57,998 nt of DNA from DATGMP01 sp035293565 (GCA_035293565.1 DATGMP010000047.1:1-57998); one strand, 5' to 3'. Shown: positions 8,197 through 16,493, counted from the first letter of the stretch. The notes: a model not told the origin generated them from the sequence alone. Program-made: numbers and translations.

Positions 8197-8991
8197 TCAG
8201 AGACAAGCTGCGACGGCGCGCCGTGCCATGACGGTGACGAGATGCGAGCGGTACTCGGCGCTGGCGTGCAAATCGGAATTGAGTCCGTCCGCCGGAACCC
8301 GGATGCTCTCGATGGCAGCGGGCTCGAAGCGCGCGGCGAGCGCACGCTCCATCTCGGGTACGCGGAACACCACCGGCGCCGCGCCCGTAACAGCGACACG
8401 GATGCCGTCCGTATGGCGCGCGACGAATACGCCGGCGACGGCGTAGCGCGATGCGGGGTTCGGGAACTTCATATAAGCGGCGCGCTCGGGCACGCGGAAG
8501 CGCACCTCTTTCACGATCTCGCCGAGCTCGAGCGCCGTCTCGAACATGCCGGTGAAGAAATCATCGGCCGCGATCGACCGCTTGTCGGTCACCACCGTCG
8601 CCGCGAGCGCCACGAGGCCCGCCGGATAGTCGGCGGCCGGGTCGTTGTTGGAGATCGAGCCGCCGATCGTGCCGCGATGGCGCACCTGCGGATCGCCGAT
8701 GCCGCCCGCGAGCGTCGCGAGGGCCGGAATCCGACGCGCAACATCCGCCGAGGCGGCAACCGCCGCGTGGGTCGTCATGGCGCCGATCACCACTTCGCGT
8801 TCGGTTGCCTGAATGCCGACGAGGCCGCCGACACCGCCCAGATCGATCAAATCCGTGGGCGTCGCCAGGCGTTGCTTCATCGTCGGGATAAGGGTCATCC
8901 CGCCGGCGATCAGCTTGGCTTCCGGATTGGCCGACAGCAGCTGAGCGGCCTCGGCAAGCGATTTGGGAAGGTGATAGGCGAATTCGCGCAT
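8197..8991 (-). CDS. coxM: CO-dehydrogenase-like hydroxylase, FAD-binding medium subunit
   Basis: 264 residues. It follows the FAD-PCMH layout of medium subunits: an N-terminal AAQLLSANPEAKLIAGGMTLIP that holds the pyrophosphate of FAD, the TTHAAVAAS segment, and RHRGTIGGSISNNDPAADYP, the second flavin-binding signature. It passes electrons from the 2Fe-2S centres of the small subunit to the quinone or other acceptor. The gene lies between coxS, 14 bases upstream, and coxL, 13 bases downstream, in the same direction, so one transcript is expected. Confidence 0.9.
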   Translation of the reverse strand: MREFAYHLPKSLAEAAQLLSANPEAKLIAGGMTLIPTMKQRLATPTDLIDLGGVGGLVGIQATEREVVIGAMTTHAAVAASADVARRIPALATLAGGIGDPQVRHRGTIGGSISNNDPAADYPAGLVALAATVVTDKRSIAADDFFTGMFETALELGEIVKEVRFRVPERAAYMKFPNPASRYAVAGVFVARHTDGIRVAVTGAAPVVFRVPEMERALAARFEPAAIESIRVPADGLNSDLHASAEYRSHLVTVMARRAVAACL

Positions 8992-9005
8992 GGCCGCCCC
9001 CTCCC

Positions 9006-9484
<479 letters not shown>

Positions 9485-9485
<1 letters not shown>

Positions 9486-10087
9486 CAGCCCAACCTCATC
9501 CACAAGACGGCGATAACGACCATCGCCACGACGACGACCGCCGCCCACCCTAGCCAAGACCGGCGCGGCGGGAAACCCGTTTCGGGCACCGTCGCCGAGG
9601 GCTCGATTTCCGGGATGCCCGGAGGCGCCCCGGCGGTGAGGACCTGCGGCGGCGCTACAAGGCGCACGAAATTGCCGAAGAAGTCGTCGGCCATCTTCTT
9701 GGCGGCCATATCGACCAGGCGCGCGCCGATCTGGGCGAGCTTGCCCGCGACCTGGGCTTTCACCTCATATTCCAGCACCGTCTCCGCGCCTTCGCTCCGC
9801 AGGCGGACGATCGCGCTGCCCTTGGCCATGCCGGCCGGGCCGCCCGAGCCGCTCCCCGTCAAGGTGTAGCCGTTGGGCGGATCGATGTCGGAGAGCGTCG
9901 CCTCGCCGCCGAATCGTGCTTTCACCGGACCCACGGACGCAAATATCTTGCCCTTGAAGCGCGTATCGGACTCCCGCACCAGCTCCTCGCAGCCGGGGAT
10001 CGCGCCCTTCAGGACCTCCGGATCGTTCAGCGCACGCCAAACGGTCTCCTGCGGCAGCGGAATGCGGAACTCGCCCTTCATGTCCAT
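9485..10087 (-). CDS. coxG: CoxG-like SRPBCC protein with C-terminal membrane anchor
   Basis: 200 residues. The SRPBCC (START-like) domain spans residues 1-150 and shows the CoxG family pattern: WRALNDPEVLKGAIPGCEEL, a beta-rich middle and the final amphipathic helix with AKKMADDFFGNFV. After a Pro-rich linker comes one hydrophobic segment, AAVVVVAMVVIAVLWM, at the extreme C-terminus. CoxG proteins anchor the hydroxylase to the cytoplasmic membrane, which fits this tail. It is the first gene of the operon. ATG 10087 begins just before the family's conserved N-terminus; ATG 10081, two codons later, is nearly as good. The upstream 263 bases are shared with the divergent PepSY gene. Confidence 0.85.
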
Positions 10088-10281
10088 GATCGGCACCCGG
10101 GAGGAAATGGCGCGCCAATTAAGGCGCAAACGCCCGGTCTGGCAAGGTCGCGCACCGAAGCATCGCACGATCGGACCGCGAGAAGAAAAGCGTCGCGACT
10201 TCCAGAATAGGAAATGGCATCGACACTTAAAATCGGGGATTTTATTATCGACTATCGCTCATTCACCCAAGAATATCTGTA

Positions 10282-10306
10282 GGAACACATTGAAAATATG
10301 GCTGTT
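10282..10306 (+). promoter_or_regulatory. Candidate EcfG (general stress response) promoter
   Basis: GGAAC at 10282-10286 is followed after 17 bases by GTT at 10304-10306. This is the spacing of the alphaproteobacterial EcfG consensus GGAAC-N16/17-(C)GTT. The predicted start lies about 35 bases before the ATG of the PepSY gene at 10351. The motif is seen; sigma-factor use is inferred. Confidence 0.5.
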
Positions 10307-10350
10307 TCCTGATCGCGTGTGGCCACCGCCACTTACGATTGGAGAGATCC

Positions 10351-10875
10351 ATGAGACTGACACATTTAACGGCAAGCGCCGCACTTTCGGCGTTACTTGC
10401 CGGAGCACCGGTCGCACTCGCGGCGAGCGATTCCGACCTTCAGGGCGTCGAATCGGCGAAGATGACCCTGTCGCAGGCCATCATGGCCGCGCAGAAATCC
10501 GACAATGGCAAGGCGATCTTCGCGAAATACGAGACCCATAACGGCGTGGGCAATTATGTCGTCACGATCGTCGGCGCGAACGGGCAGAAGGACACCGTGA
10601 ATGTCGACCCGCAGACCGGGCAAGCGACCAAGGCGGCTGAAACCAGCTCGGGCAGCTCCAGCCAAGCCGGCGCTCAGACCATAGAAAACGCCAAGGTCGG
10701 GCTGACCCAGGCGATCCAGACGGCCGAAGCCAAGGGCGGCGGCAAAGCGATGCGCGCGACGCTCGACACCGAAAAGGGCAAGACCGCTTATAAGATCGAG
10801 CTCGCGAACGGAAACAAGAGCGACACCGTTTGGGTCGATGCCAATAGCGGCTCGATTATAAACCGCTCTTCGTAA
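10351..10875 (+). CDS. Exported protein with two PepSY-type domains
   Basis: 174 residues. The signal peptide is residues 1-25 (LTASAALSALLAGAPVALA). The mature part has two copies of a PepSY-type repeat: about residues 35-90 (ending TVNVDPQTGQ) and 110-172 (ending TVWVDANSGSI). Each begins with a helix of the form VESAKMTLSQAIMAA or IENAKVGLTQAIQTA and ends in three beta strands. A Ser- and Gln-rich linker joins them. PepSY domains bind or inhibit peptidases or act as periplasmic sensors; the partner is unknown here. ATG 10351 has GGAGAG 5 bases upstream and is preferred to an in-frame TTG at 10339. Stress induction is likely given the EcfG-like promoter. Confidence 0.85.
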   Translation: MRLTHLTASAALSALLAGAPVALAASDSDLQGVESAKMTLSQAIMAAQKSDNGKAIFAKYETHNGVGNYVVTIVGANGQKDTVNVDPQTGQATKAAETSSGSSSQAGAQTIENAKVGLTQAIQTAEAKGGGKAMRATLDTEKGKTAYKIELANGNKSDTVWVDANSGSIINRSS

Positions 10876-10887
10876 ACCCGGCGGCAT

Positions 10888-10920
10888 AAAAGGGGCGTCG
10901 TCTATCGAGGCGCCCCTTTT
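10888..10920. terminator. Bidirectional intrinsic terminator
   Basis: A perfect 10-bp inverted repeat (AAAAGGGGCG at 10888-10897, CGCCCCTTTT at 10911-10920) with a 13-base loop. It is A-rich on one side and T-rich on the other, so it can end both the PepSY transcript and the converging methyltransferase transcript. The stop codon of the methyltransferase lies in the loop. Confidence 0.85.
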
Positions 10921-11759
10921 GGCTTGCGCGCCCAGAAGAGGCCGTAACGCATCGCCCCCGTCCGGTAGGCGAGCAATATCCTCAGCAGCGTGATCGCGAA
11001 GGCACGATCCGAGTTTTGCGGCTCGAACAAAAACGCGCGATAGCTGCGGTCAGTCAGAACGCCTTTGGCCGCTCGGGCCAGACAGAGCACCCAGGTTCGC
11101 CGGACTTGGCGACTGAGATCGGCGAATCCGATCGCCTCCAGCCCCGAACGAGCCATCATCGCCCGGTATTCGCTTTCGCTGCCCATCGAGGGCAATCTGC
11201 CTTCCCGGCAGATCGGCTCGAGCAGGTGCTTCACCGCAAATCGGCCTGGCGCCTCCGCCGAAAGCCAGACGCAAGTCGCGAAGCGCCCGCCGGGTTTGAG
11301 CGTCCGCACGGCTTCTGCGAAGAAGCGATCCTTGTCGACCATGTGCTCCGAGCTTTCGATCGACAACAGCGCGTCGAAGCTCGCATCGGGAAGGTCGTTG
11401 ACAAGCCAGTCGCGGCGGATCAGCCGCGGGTTGGCGCGCGGCCGCGCCGTCTCGGCCCAGGCGAGCTGCGCGGATGATAGCGTGAGGCCGACCACATCGC
11501 AGCCCCACCGGTCGGCCAAGAGCCGCGCGGTACCGCCGTAGCCGCAGCCGACATCGCAGACCTTCTGTCCGGTTTCGAGCTGCAACCGCTCCGCGACCTC
11601 GGCCACCAACGCCTCGACGGCTTCTTCGGGCGGCTCGCGGCCCGTCCGCCAGAGACCGTGATGGACATGCTCGCCCCAGATCTCGCGATAGAAGCGGTCG
11701 AGCGAATCATAGTGACGCGCGACTGCTTCGGCGTCCTGAACGGTGCGAGGAACGATCAT
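10902..11759 (-). CDS. SAM-dependent class I methyltransferase
   Basis: 285 residues. The N-terminal HYDSLDRFYREIWGEHVHHG is the entry signature of the tocopherol, sarcosine and cyclopropane-type small-molecule methyltransferases. Motif I is VCDVGCGYGGTARLLA, followed by the acidic end of strand 2, the LSIESSEHMVDK motif and a LKPGGRFATCVWL post-motif. The acceptor is probably a small amine, phenol or lipid, and I cannot say which. It starts inside the stop of the upstream phosphatase gene (ATGA overlap at 11756-11759), so the two are translated together. It ends in the loop of a bidirectional terminator. Confidence 0.85.
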   Translation of the reverse strand: MIVPRTVQDAEAVARHYDSLDRFYREIWGEHVHHGLWRTGREPPEEAVEALVAEVAERLQLETGQKVCDVGCGYGGTARLLADRWGCDVVGLTLSSAQLAWAETARPRANPRLIRRDWLVNDLPDASFDALLSIESSEHMVDKDRFFAEAVRTLKPGGRFATCVWLSAEAPGRFAVKHLLEPICREGRLPSMGSESEYRAMMARSGLEAIGFADLSRQVRRTWVLCLARAAKGVLTDRSYRAFLFEPQNSDRAFAITLLRILLAYRTGAMRYGLFWARKPKGAPR

Positions 11760-12853
11760 CCGCCGACGAGGAACTCCGCGCGCAAGCGCTTGATCGTCGC
11801 GTCGTCGAGCCCTAGGCCTTCGTGAAGATATTTGTCGAACGAGCCATAGCGCTTGTCGATCTCATCGAAGGCGGCTTCGAGATAATCGGGACGAACCTCC
11901 ATCAACGGCTCGACCAGCGCGCGGTCGGAATCGCTGCGGATGAAAGCGAGCAGCTTGCGGTTCTTGCCTTCGAGGTAGGTGTTGCTGGCGAGGTAGTCGC
12001 GCAGGATCGCGTCACGCGGAACGCCCATGATCGACAGAAAGGCAGCCTCCGCCCAGCCGGTCCTGTCCTTGCCCGCCGTGCAATGGAAGACGCCGGGCAG
12101 GGCTTTGGGATCGGCCAGCCGCTCGAAGAGCGCGTGATAGGCCTTGAGCGCCGCGGGAGAGCTGACGAACTGGCGGTTGGCATCCTCCATCAGCTTCGCG
12201 CTGCCGCCGCTAAGCGCCACTTCCTGCTGCAGCGATTTGTTGGTCATCAGGCCGGTCAGCCGCGAGGAAGAGCTGTCGTTGCCGGCGACGTCGGCGATCA
12301 TCGCCATGGCACCGCCGGGAATCCGGTCCGGCGCGCGGTTCCGCTCCGCATCGGTCCTGAGATCGCAGACCAGGCGGATGCCGACCTCATGGACGGTCTG
12401 CAGGTCCATCGGGCTCAAGAGATCAAGCTGGTCGGACCGGTAGAGTAGCCCCATGCGGATCCATTTGCCCTCTTCCGTCCGGTAACCGCCCGCGTCCCGG
12501 AAATTGGGCGCGGTCGCGAGATGGAGGCTGCGATCCGCTACGGTGAGCGCCCCTCCATGGTCCGGCACCAGCTCGAAATACCAGCGTGCCGCCGCGGGAA
12601 GGTTGGATACTGTGAGATTTCCGGAGCCGCCGCCCTGTCCCACGCGATGGTCCCGGCCGACATGGGCGGGGTCGGTGCCGGCGTAGACGCTGACCGAAGC
12701 GACGGACGGCGCCGTCCAGGCAATCGCGAAACTATGATTGTCGGGGCTGGTCACCGACGCGTCGGTGAATGGAATCGCGCGCCCCCGGCCTCCAATTGCG
12801 CAGGCCGACAGCGACAGAAGCAGCAGCGCCGCTACGCAAGCTCGTTTCATCAT
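11756..12853 (-). CDS. Lipoprotein tyrosine/phosphoinositide phosphatase-like protein
   Basis: 365 residues. A lipoprotein signal (LLLLSLSAC, lipobox LSAC) puts it on the outer face of a membrane. An N-terminal fibronectin-like beta region (about residues 30-110) is followed by a phosphatase domain that starts APNFRDAGGYRT. The PTP loop HCTAGKDRTGW has the Cys and Arg of the HCxxGxxR signature. This matches the family of bacterial tyrosine and phosphoinositide phosphatases related to MptpB and LipA. ATG 12853 and ATG 12850 are adjacent; AGGAAAGAGGG lies just upstream. The long frame further upstream is not supported. The next gene, a methyltransferase, overlaps it by four bases. Confidence 0.85.
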   Translation of the reverse strand: MMKRACVAALLLLSLSACAIGGRGRAIPFTDASVTSPDNHSFAIAWTAPSVASVSVYAGTDPAHVGRDHRVGQGGGSGNLTVSNLPAAARWYFELVPDHGGALTVADRSLHLATAPNFRDAGGYRTEEGKWIRMGLLYRSDQLDLLSPMDLQTVHEVGIRLVCDLRTDAERNRAPDRIPGGAMAMIADVAGNDSSSSRLTGLMTNKSLQQEVALSGGSAKLMEDANRQFVSSPAALKAYHALFERLADPKALPGVFHCTAGKDRTGWAEAAFLSIMGVPRDAILRDYLASNTYLEGKNRKLLAFIRSDSDRALVEPLMEVRPDYLEAAFDEIDKRYGSFDKYLHEGLGLDDATIKRLRAEFLVGG

Positions 12854-12872
12854 CCCTCTTTCCTGTAACCGA

Positions 12873-13688
12873 TTAGAGCGTGCCGGGATAGGCGCCGCCG
12901 TCCAACACGAAATTCTGGCCGGTAGCATAGCCGGCATGCTCGCTGGCGATGAAAGCGCACCAGGCGCCGAACTCTGCAGGCCGTCCAATGCGACGCGTCG
13001 GATTTCCGGCGGACATTTCCGCGATCGTCTCGTCCGCGCTCTTGCCCTTGTCCCTACCGACCCGGCCGGCATAGGCCCTCAGCCGCTCGGTCTCGAAATA
13101 GCCGGGCAGCAGATTGTTGATCGTGACGCCGTGCTGCGCGACCTCGCGCGCCACGCCGGCGACGAAGCCGGTCAGGCCCGCCCTGGAGCCGTTCGAGAGG
13201 CCGATCAGCGGCAGCGGCATCTTCACCGTCTGTGAGGTGATGTTGATGATCCGCCCCCAACGGCGGGCGATCATCCCGTCCACCACGCTCTGGATCATCA
13301 TGATCGCGGCCAGCATGTTGGTCCTGAGCGCGCTGATCCAGATTTCCTCGTTCCATTCCCTGAAATCGCCTGGCGGCGGACCGCCGGCATTGTTCACCAG
13401 AATGTCGGGATCGGGGCAGACGGCGAGGATCGCCTTGCGCCCCGTCTCGGTCGCGACATCGCCCACAGCGATCCGGACGTCCGATCCGGTGGCCCGACGC
13501 AGCTCCTCGGCAGCGGCTTCGAGCCTCCCGGCGTCGCGGCCATTGATCACCAGCCGGACGCCCGCCTGTCCGAGATACCGGGCGCATTCCCTGCCGAGCC
13601 CCGCCGAGGCGCCGCAGACGATGGCCGTCCGACCGGCGATGCCGAGGTCGAGCCCCCCAGAGAATGGTGCTTTCGGTTTGGCTTCCAT
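12873..13688 (-). CDS. SDR family oxidoreductase with altered catalytic pair
   Basis: 271 residues, normal for a classical SDR. The cofactor loop is CGASAGLG (residues 25-32), the NNAG motif is at 99-102, and the catalytic Ser is Ser152 in NITSQTV. The expected YxxxK at 165-169 reads SNGSR, so Tyr is Ser165 and Lys is Arg169. Some FabG-like groups annotated as oxoacyl reductases share this LSNxxR pattern, so it is a subfamily trait rather than damage. The C-terminus is a normal DGGAYPG. ATG 13688 has a strong GGGAGG 5 bases upstream. The gene diverges from the SMP-30 gene. Confidence 0.88.
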   Translation of the reverse strand: MEAKPKAPFSGGLDLGIAGRTAIVCGASAGLGRECARYLGQAGVRLVINGRDAGRLEAAAEELRRATGSDVRIAVGDVATETGRKAILAVCPDPDILVNNAGGPPPGDFREWNEEIWISALRTNMLAAIMMIQSVVDGMIARRWGRIINITSQTVKMPLPLIGLSNGSRAGLTGFVAGVAREVAQHGVTINNLLPGYFETERLRAYAGRVGRDKGKSADETIAEMSAGNPTRRIGRPAEFGAWCAFIASEHAGYATGQNFVLDGGAYPGTL

Positions 13689-13779
13689 CTTTCCTCCCAC
13701 CGGGCCGGATATTCCCGGTTTGGCAGGCGCAAGCCAAGCGCTAATGTGAGCCGGATTTCTTTGAGGGAGGAGTTTCGTC

Positions 13780-14694
13780 TTGTACGCAGCGCCGCCATCG
13801 GTCGAAGCCCGAGTCTTCACGCGGATTCCCGAACGGTTCCACAAAGCCAACGGCCGTTCGGACTGGACCAACACGCAGTTCCACGGCAACACGGCGCCGA
13901 CCTTTCTCGAAGGGCCCTCCTTCGACCGCGACGGAAATCTTTGGGTCGTCGACATACCCTGGGGACGGATCTTCAAGATCGACCCCGCGGGCGAGGTCTC
14001 CGTCGGAGCGGAATATGACGGCGAGCCCAACGGGCTCAAATTCCACCGCGACGGTCGGGCCTTCATCGCCGACTACAAGAACGGGATCATGATGCTCGAC
14101 CCGAAGACCGGGAAAATCGAGCCGTTGCTGACGCGCGCCTATCTCCAGCGCTTCAAGGGCGTGAACGATCTGGTCTTCGCCTCCAACGGCGATCTGTTCT
14201 TCACCGACCAGGGCCAGACGGGCCTTCACGACCCGACCGGCCGGCTCTACCGGCTCTCCGCCGACGGCCGGCTCACCTTGATGCTCGACCATATACCGAG
14301 CCCCAACGGGCTGGTGCTGAACGCAGCCGAGGACATCGTCTTCCTAGCGGTGACGCGCGACAACGCGATCTGGCGCGTGCCCTTCCGCGAGGACGGCACG
14401 GTCTACAAGGTCGGCGCCTTCATCCGCATGTCGGGCGGCACCGGGCCGGACGGCATGGCGATCGACAGCGACGGCAATATCGTCGTCTGCCATGTCGGCA
14501 TGGGCAGCGTGTGGCTGTTCGGCGCGCTGGGCGAACCGATGCTCCGCATCCGTTCTCCGAACGGCCTCATGACGACCAACTGCGCTTATGGCGGACCGGA
14601 GAATCGGCAGCTCTTCATCACCGAGTCGAAGACGGGCTCGATCCTCGTCGCCGACATGCCGGTCGCGGGACGGCCGATGTATTCGCATGCCTGA
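13780..14694 (+). CDS. SMP-30/gluconolactonase-like beta-propeller hydrolase
   Basis: 304 residues. The six-bladed propeller pattern is clear: FLEGPSFDRDGNLWVVD (the metal-binding Glu of SMP-30 enzymes), NGLKFHRDGRAFIAD, GVNDLVFASNGDLFFTD, SPNGLVLNAAEDI and GPDGMAIDSDGNIVV. These carry the Asn and Asp metal ligands. The family hydrolyses sugar or aromatic lactones. The start is a TTG at 13780, justified by a strong GAGGGAGGAG 8 bases upstream and by the lack of a better ATG. The last 8 bases overlap the start of the glycosylase gene. No signal peptide is seen. Confidence 0.87.
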   Translation: MYAAPPSVEARVFTRIPERFHKANGRSDWTNTQFHGNTAPTFLEGPSFDRDGNLWVVDIPWGRIFKIDPAGEVSVGAEYDGEPNGLKFHRDGRAFIADYKNGIMMLDPKTGKIEPLLTRAYLQRFKGVNDLVFASNGDLFFTDQGQTGLHDPTGRLYRLSADGRLTLMLDHIPSPNGLVLNAAEDIVFLAVTRDNAIWRVPFREDGTVYKVGAFIRMSGGTGPDGMAIDSDGNIVVCHVGMGSVWLFGALGEPMLRIRSPNGLMTTNCAYGGPENRQLFITESKTGSILVADMPVAGRPMYSHA

Positions 14695-15277
14695 AGATCT
14701 TCAGCGCTGCTCCTGGGCCTCGGATTCCGATCCGCTGATGCAGGCCTATCACGACAAGGAATGGGGTCGTCCCGTCCGCGACAGCCGCGCGCTTTGGGAG
14801 ATGCTGATCCTGGAAGGTTTCCAGGCCGGACTCTCCTGGCGGACCATTCTCGCGCGCCGCGAAGGCTTCCGGAAAGCGTTCAAGGGATTCGAGCCCGAGA
14901 TCGTCGCCAAGTTCGGCGCGCGCGACATCGAGCGGCTGATGCGGGATCCCGGCATCATCCGCTCCCGTTCGAAGATCGAGGCGACGATCGGCAACGCCAA
15001 AGCCTATCTGGCCGGAGAGAAAGCCGGCGAGGATTTCTCGAAGCTCGTCTGGGGCATGGCCGGCGGCAAGCCGATCCCGGGCGACGGCAAGGCGCTCCCC
15101 GCCAGCACGCCGCTCTCGGAGGAGATCTCGAAGGCGCTCAAGAAGCGCGGCTACAAATTCGTAGGCCCGGTGATCGTCTATGCCTGGATGCAAGCGGTCG
15201 GAATCGTCGACGATCACGCGGCGGGGTGTTTTCGGCGCCGGAAACCCGCTCCGCCCTTAAGGGGGGAGGCAGGGTGA
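14687..15277 (+). CDS. tag: DNA-3-methyladenine glycosylase I
   Basis: 196 residues. It removes 3-methyladenine from alkylated DNA as the first step of base excision repair. The family's N-terminus is present (RCSWASDSDPLMQAYHDKEW), with Cys8 and His22 as zinc ligands. Further signatures are WEMLILEGFQAGLSWRTIL and, at the end, VGIVDDHAAGC, giving the remaining His and Cys ligands. ATG 14687 lies inside the SMP-30 gene (8-base overlap). The last ten or so residues (KPAPPLRGEAG) are encoded by a dispersed repeat that begins near 15245, so the natural C-terminus has been replaced. Confidence 0.92.
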   Translation: MPEDLQRCSWASDSDPLMQAYHDKEWGRPVRDSRALWEMLILEGFQAGLSWRTILARREGFRKAFKGFEPEIVAKFGARDIERLMRDPGIIRSRSKIEATIGNAKAYLAGEKAGEDFSKLVWGMAGGKPIPGDGKALPASTPLSEEISKALKKRGYKFVGPVIVYAWMQAVGIVDDHAAGCFRRRKPAPPLRGEAG

Positions 15278-15298
15278 GGTAGGTGGTGCCGCCTCCCC
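15263..15298. repeat. GC-rich palindromic intergenic repeat
   Basis: GGGGAGGC (15263-15270) and GCCTCCCC (15291-15298) form perfect 8-bp arms around a 20-base loop. The element seems to begin near 15245 with CCCGCTCCGCCCTTAAGG. It overlaps the end of tag and abuts the VOC remnant. Its composition is typical of dispersed hairpin repeats; it may also act as a weak terminator. Confidence 0.5.
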
Positions 15299-15308
15299 GG
15301 TGATACCC

Positions 15309-15389
15309 CGCAAGCTGCACCGCCCGATCGAGGTCCGTCGTGACGTAGGCCCGCTGGAACAGCGAGGCCAGCAACGGCAGCGGCGACAC
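15309..15389 (-). pseudogene. N-terminal remnant of a VOC/glyoxalase-family gene
   Basis: From a GTG at 15389, with AGGATAGG upstream, the frame reads LASLFQRAYVTTDLDRAV. This is the typical first strand and helix of a vicinal-oxygen-chelate (glyoxalase-like) domain. Homology-like sequence stops after about 27 codons, where the palindromic repeat begins. The frame then runs into repeat and antisense tag sequence. It starts 3 bases after the upstream hydrolase stop, so it was probably the next gene of that operon before truncation. Confidence 0.55.
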
Positions 15390-15392
15390 TGC

Positions 15393-16106
15393 CTATCCTT
15401 TTTTTGACAGGTCCGACTTCACGATGCGGTCGAACGCCTGGGCGAGCAGGGCCGGGTGCGACAGGAAGGGCGAGTGGCCGCCGGGCAGGATGATGGGATC
15501 GATGCCGTAGCGCTTGCGGGCGAGCGCGCTGTGCGGTTCGCACAGGATGATGCGGTCGTCCTCGCAATTGACGATGCCGGCGACGCGATCAGCATGCGGC
15601 TCGACCGGACCGACCTTCGACATCGATTCCGCCCAATGTGGCCGAAGCTTGCTCGCGGCCCAATCGGCGAGATCGGGCTGCACATCGTGAAAGAAGGCCT
15701 TGATCGCGTTGTCGCGTGAAAAGAAGGAGCGGCCGAGCGCGTCCGTCTCGATCCAGCTGTAAAAGGTAGCAGTGTCGATGACAGTCGCCATCTCGGCCCT
15801 CTGCGCGTCATTCGCATGCGCGTAAGCGGCGCAGAGAAGGATCATGCGGGCCTTCGGCCGCATGCGAGCAAGCCTCGGCACCACGTATCCGCCGAAGGAA
15901 TGGCCGACCAGATAGGCGTCATCGGAAATTTTTCCGGCGACCGACTCGTGAACCACCTTCACATAATCGTCGATCCAGAGATTCGGCTGATCGACCGGCA
16001 TGTCCACGGCGATGCTTTTGTGCCCGAGCTTTTCCAGCTCCGGTCGCACCAGATCCCAGCACCAGCCGCCGTGAAATGCGCCATGCACGAGAATGAAATC
16101 GGCCAT
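15393..16106 (-). CDS. Alpha/beta hydrolase (salicylate/hydroxynitrile-type esterase)
   Basis: 237 residues. The start ADFILVHGAFHGGWCWDLV is the signature of plant-esterase-like hydrolases (salicylate esterase, hydroxynitrile lyase group). The nucleophile elbow is GHSFGG and the catalytic His is in PGGHSPFLSHP. The catalytic Asp is probably in NCEDDRII. It acts in the cytoplasm on a small ester; the substrate is unknown. It sits between a broken DUF35 gene and a broken VOC gene, all in the same direction, so it may be the last intact member of a former catabolic operon. Confidence 0.85.
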   Translation of the reverse strand: MADFILVHGAFHGGWCWDLVRPELEKLGHKSIAVDMPVDQPNLWIDDYVKVVHESVAGKISDDAYLVGHSFGGYVVPRLARMRPKARMILLCAAYAHANDAQRAEMATVIDTATFYSWIETDALGRSFFSRDNAIKAFFHDVQPDLADWAASKLRPHWAESMSKVGPVEPHADRVAGIVNCEDDRIILCEPHSALARKRYGIDPIILPGGHSPFLSHPALLAQAFDRIVKSDLSKKG

Positions 16107-16126
16107 AATCTTCCCCTACTTGAACG

Positions 16127-16444
16127 TTACGACGCAAGCGGCGCTCGGATTCCGGTCTCGACGTTCGGATAGCCCAGATCCTCGAACGTCACACCTACAT
16201 CCTTTCCTATGGCGAGCCGATCGAGCGGGCCGATCCAGCGGCTGACGAGCCGTACCCCGGATACCGCGTCGAATTCAAGAATGACGGGAACATAAGGCGC
16301 GATCGGCTTCAAGGGCGGATGCAAAGCGCGGCGCACCACCGACCAGGAGAAGAGCCGCGCTTTCGGCGCGATCTCCGCCCAATGGAAATCGGCGCCGCCG
16401 CATTCCGGACATTTAGGGCGCGGATACCCACATCGCCAGCGGGT
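16127..16444 (-). pseudogene. DUF35/OB-fold acyl-CoA-associated protein, 5' truncated
   Basis: The frame open from 16444 to the stop at 16127 encodes a zinc-ribbon fragment (CGYPRPKCPECGGADFHW), then SWSVVRRALHPPLKP and an OB-fold ending in FEDLGYPNVETG. DUF35 proteins partner with thiolase-like and acyl-CoA enzymes. The usual first 20 or so residues, including the first zinc-ribbon Cys pair, are missing. There is an in-frame TGA at 16445-16447 and no start codon before the ribbon. The first usable GTG (16339) would drop the ribbon. I infer a 5' deletion next to the TetR promoter. Confidence 0.6.
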
Positions 16445-16493
16445 TCAAGCTCGTGCGTTGACCGCCTTGCGCACGTACCCGCAATATGGATCG

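Noticed and set aside
15138..15308. Continuation of the VOC frame into tag
   Set aside because: After about 27 codons it is repeat and antisense tag sequence with no VOC-like motifs.
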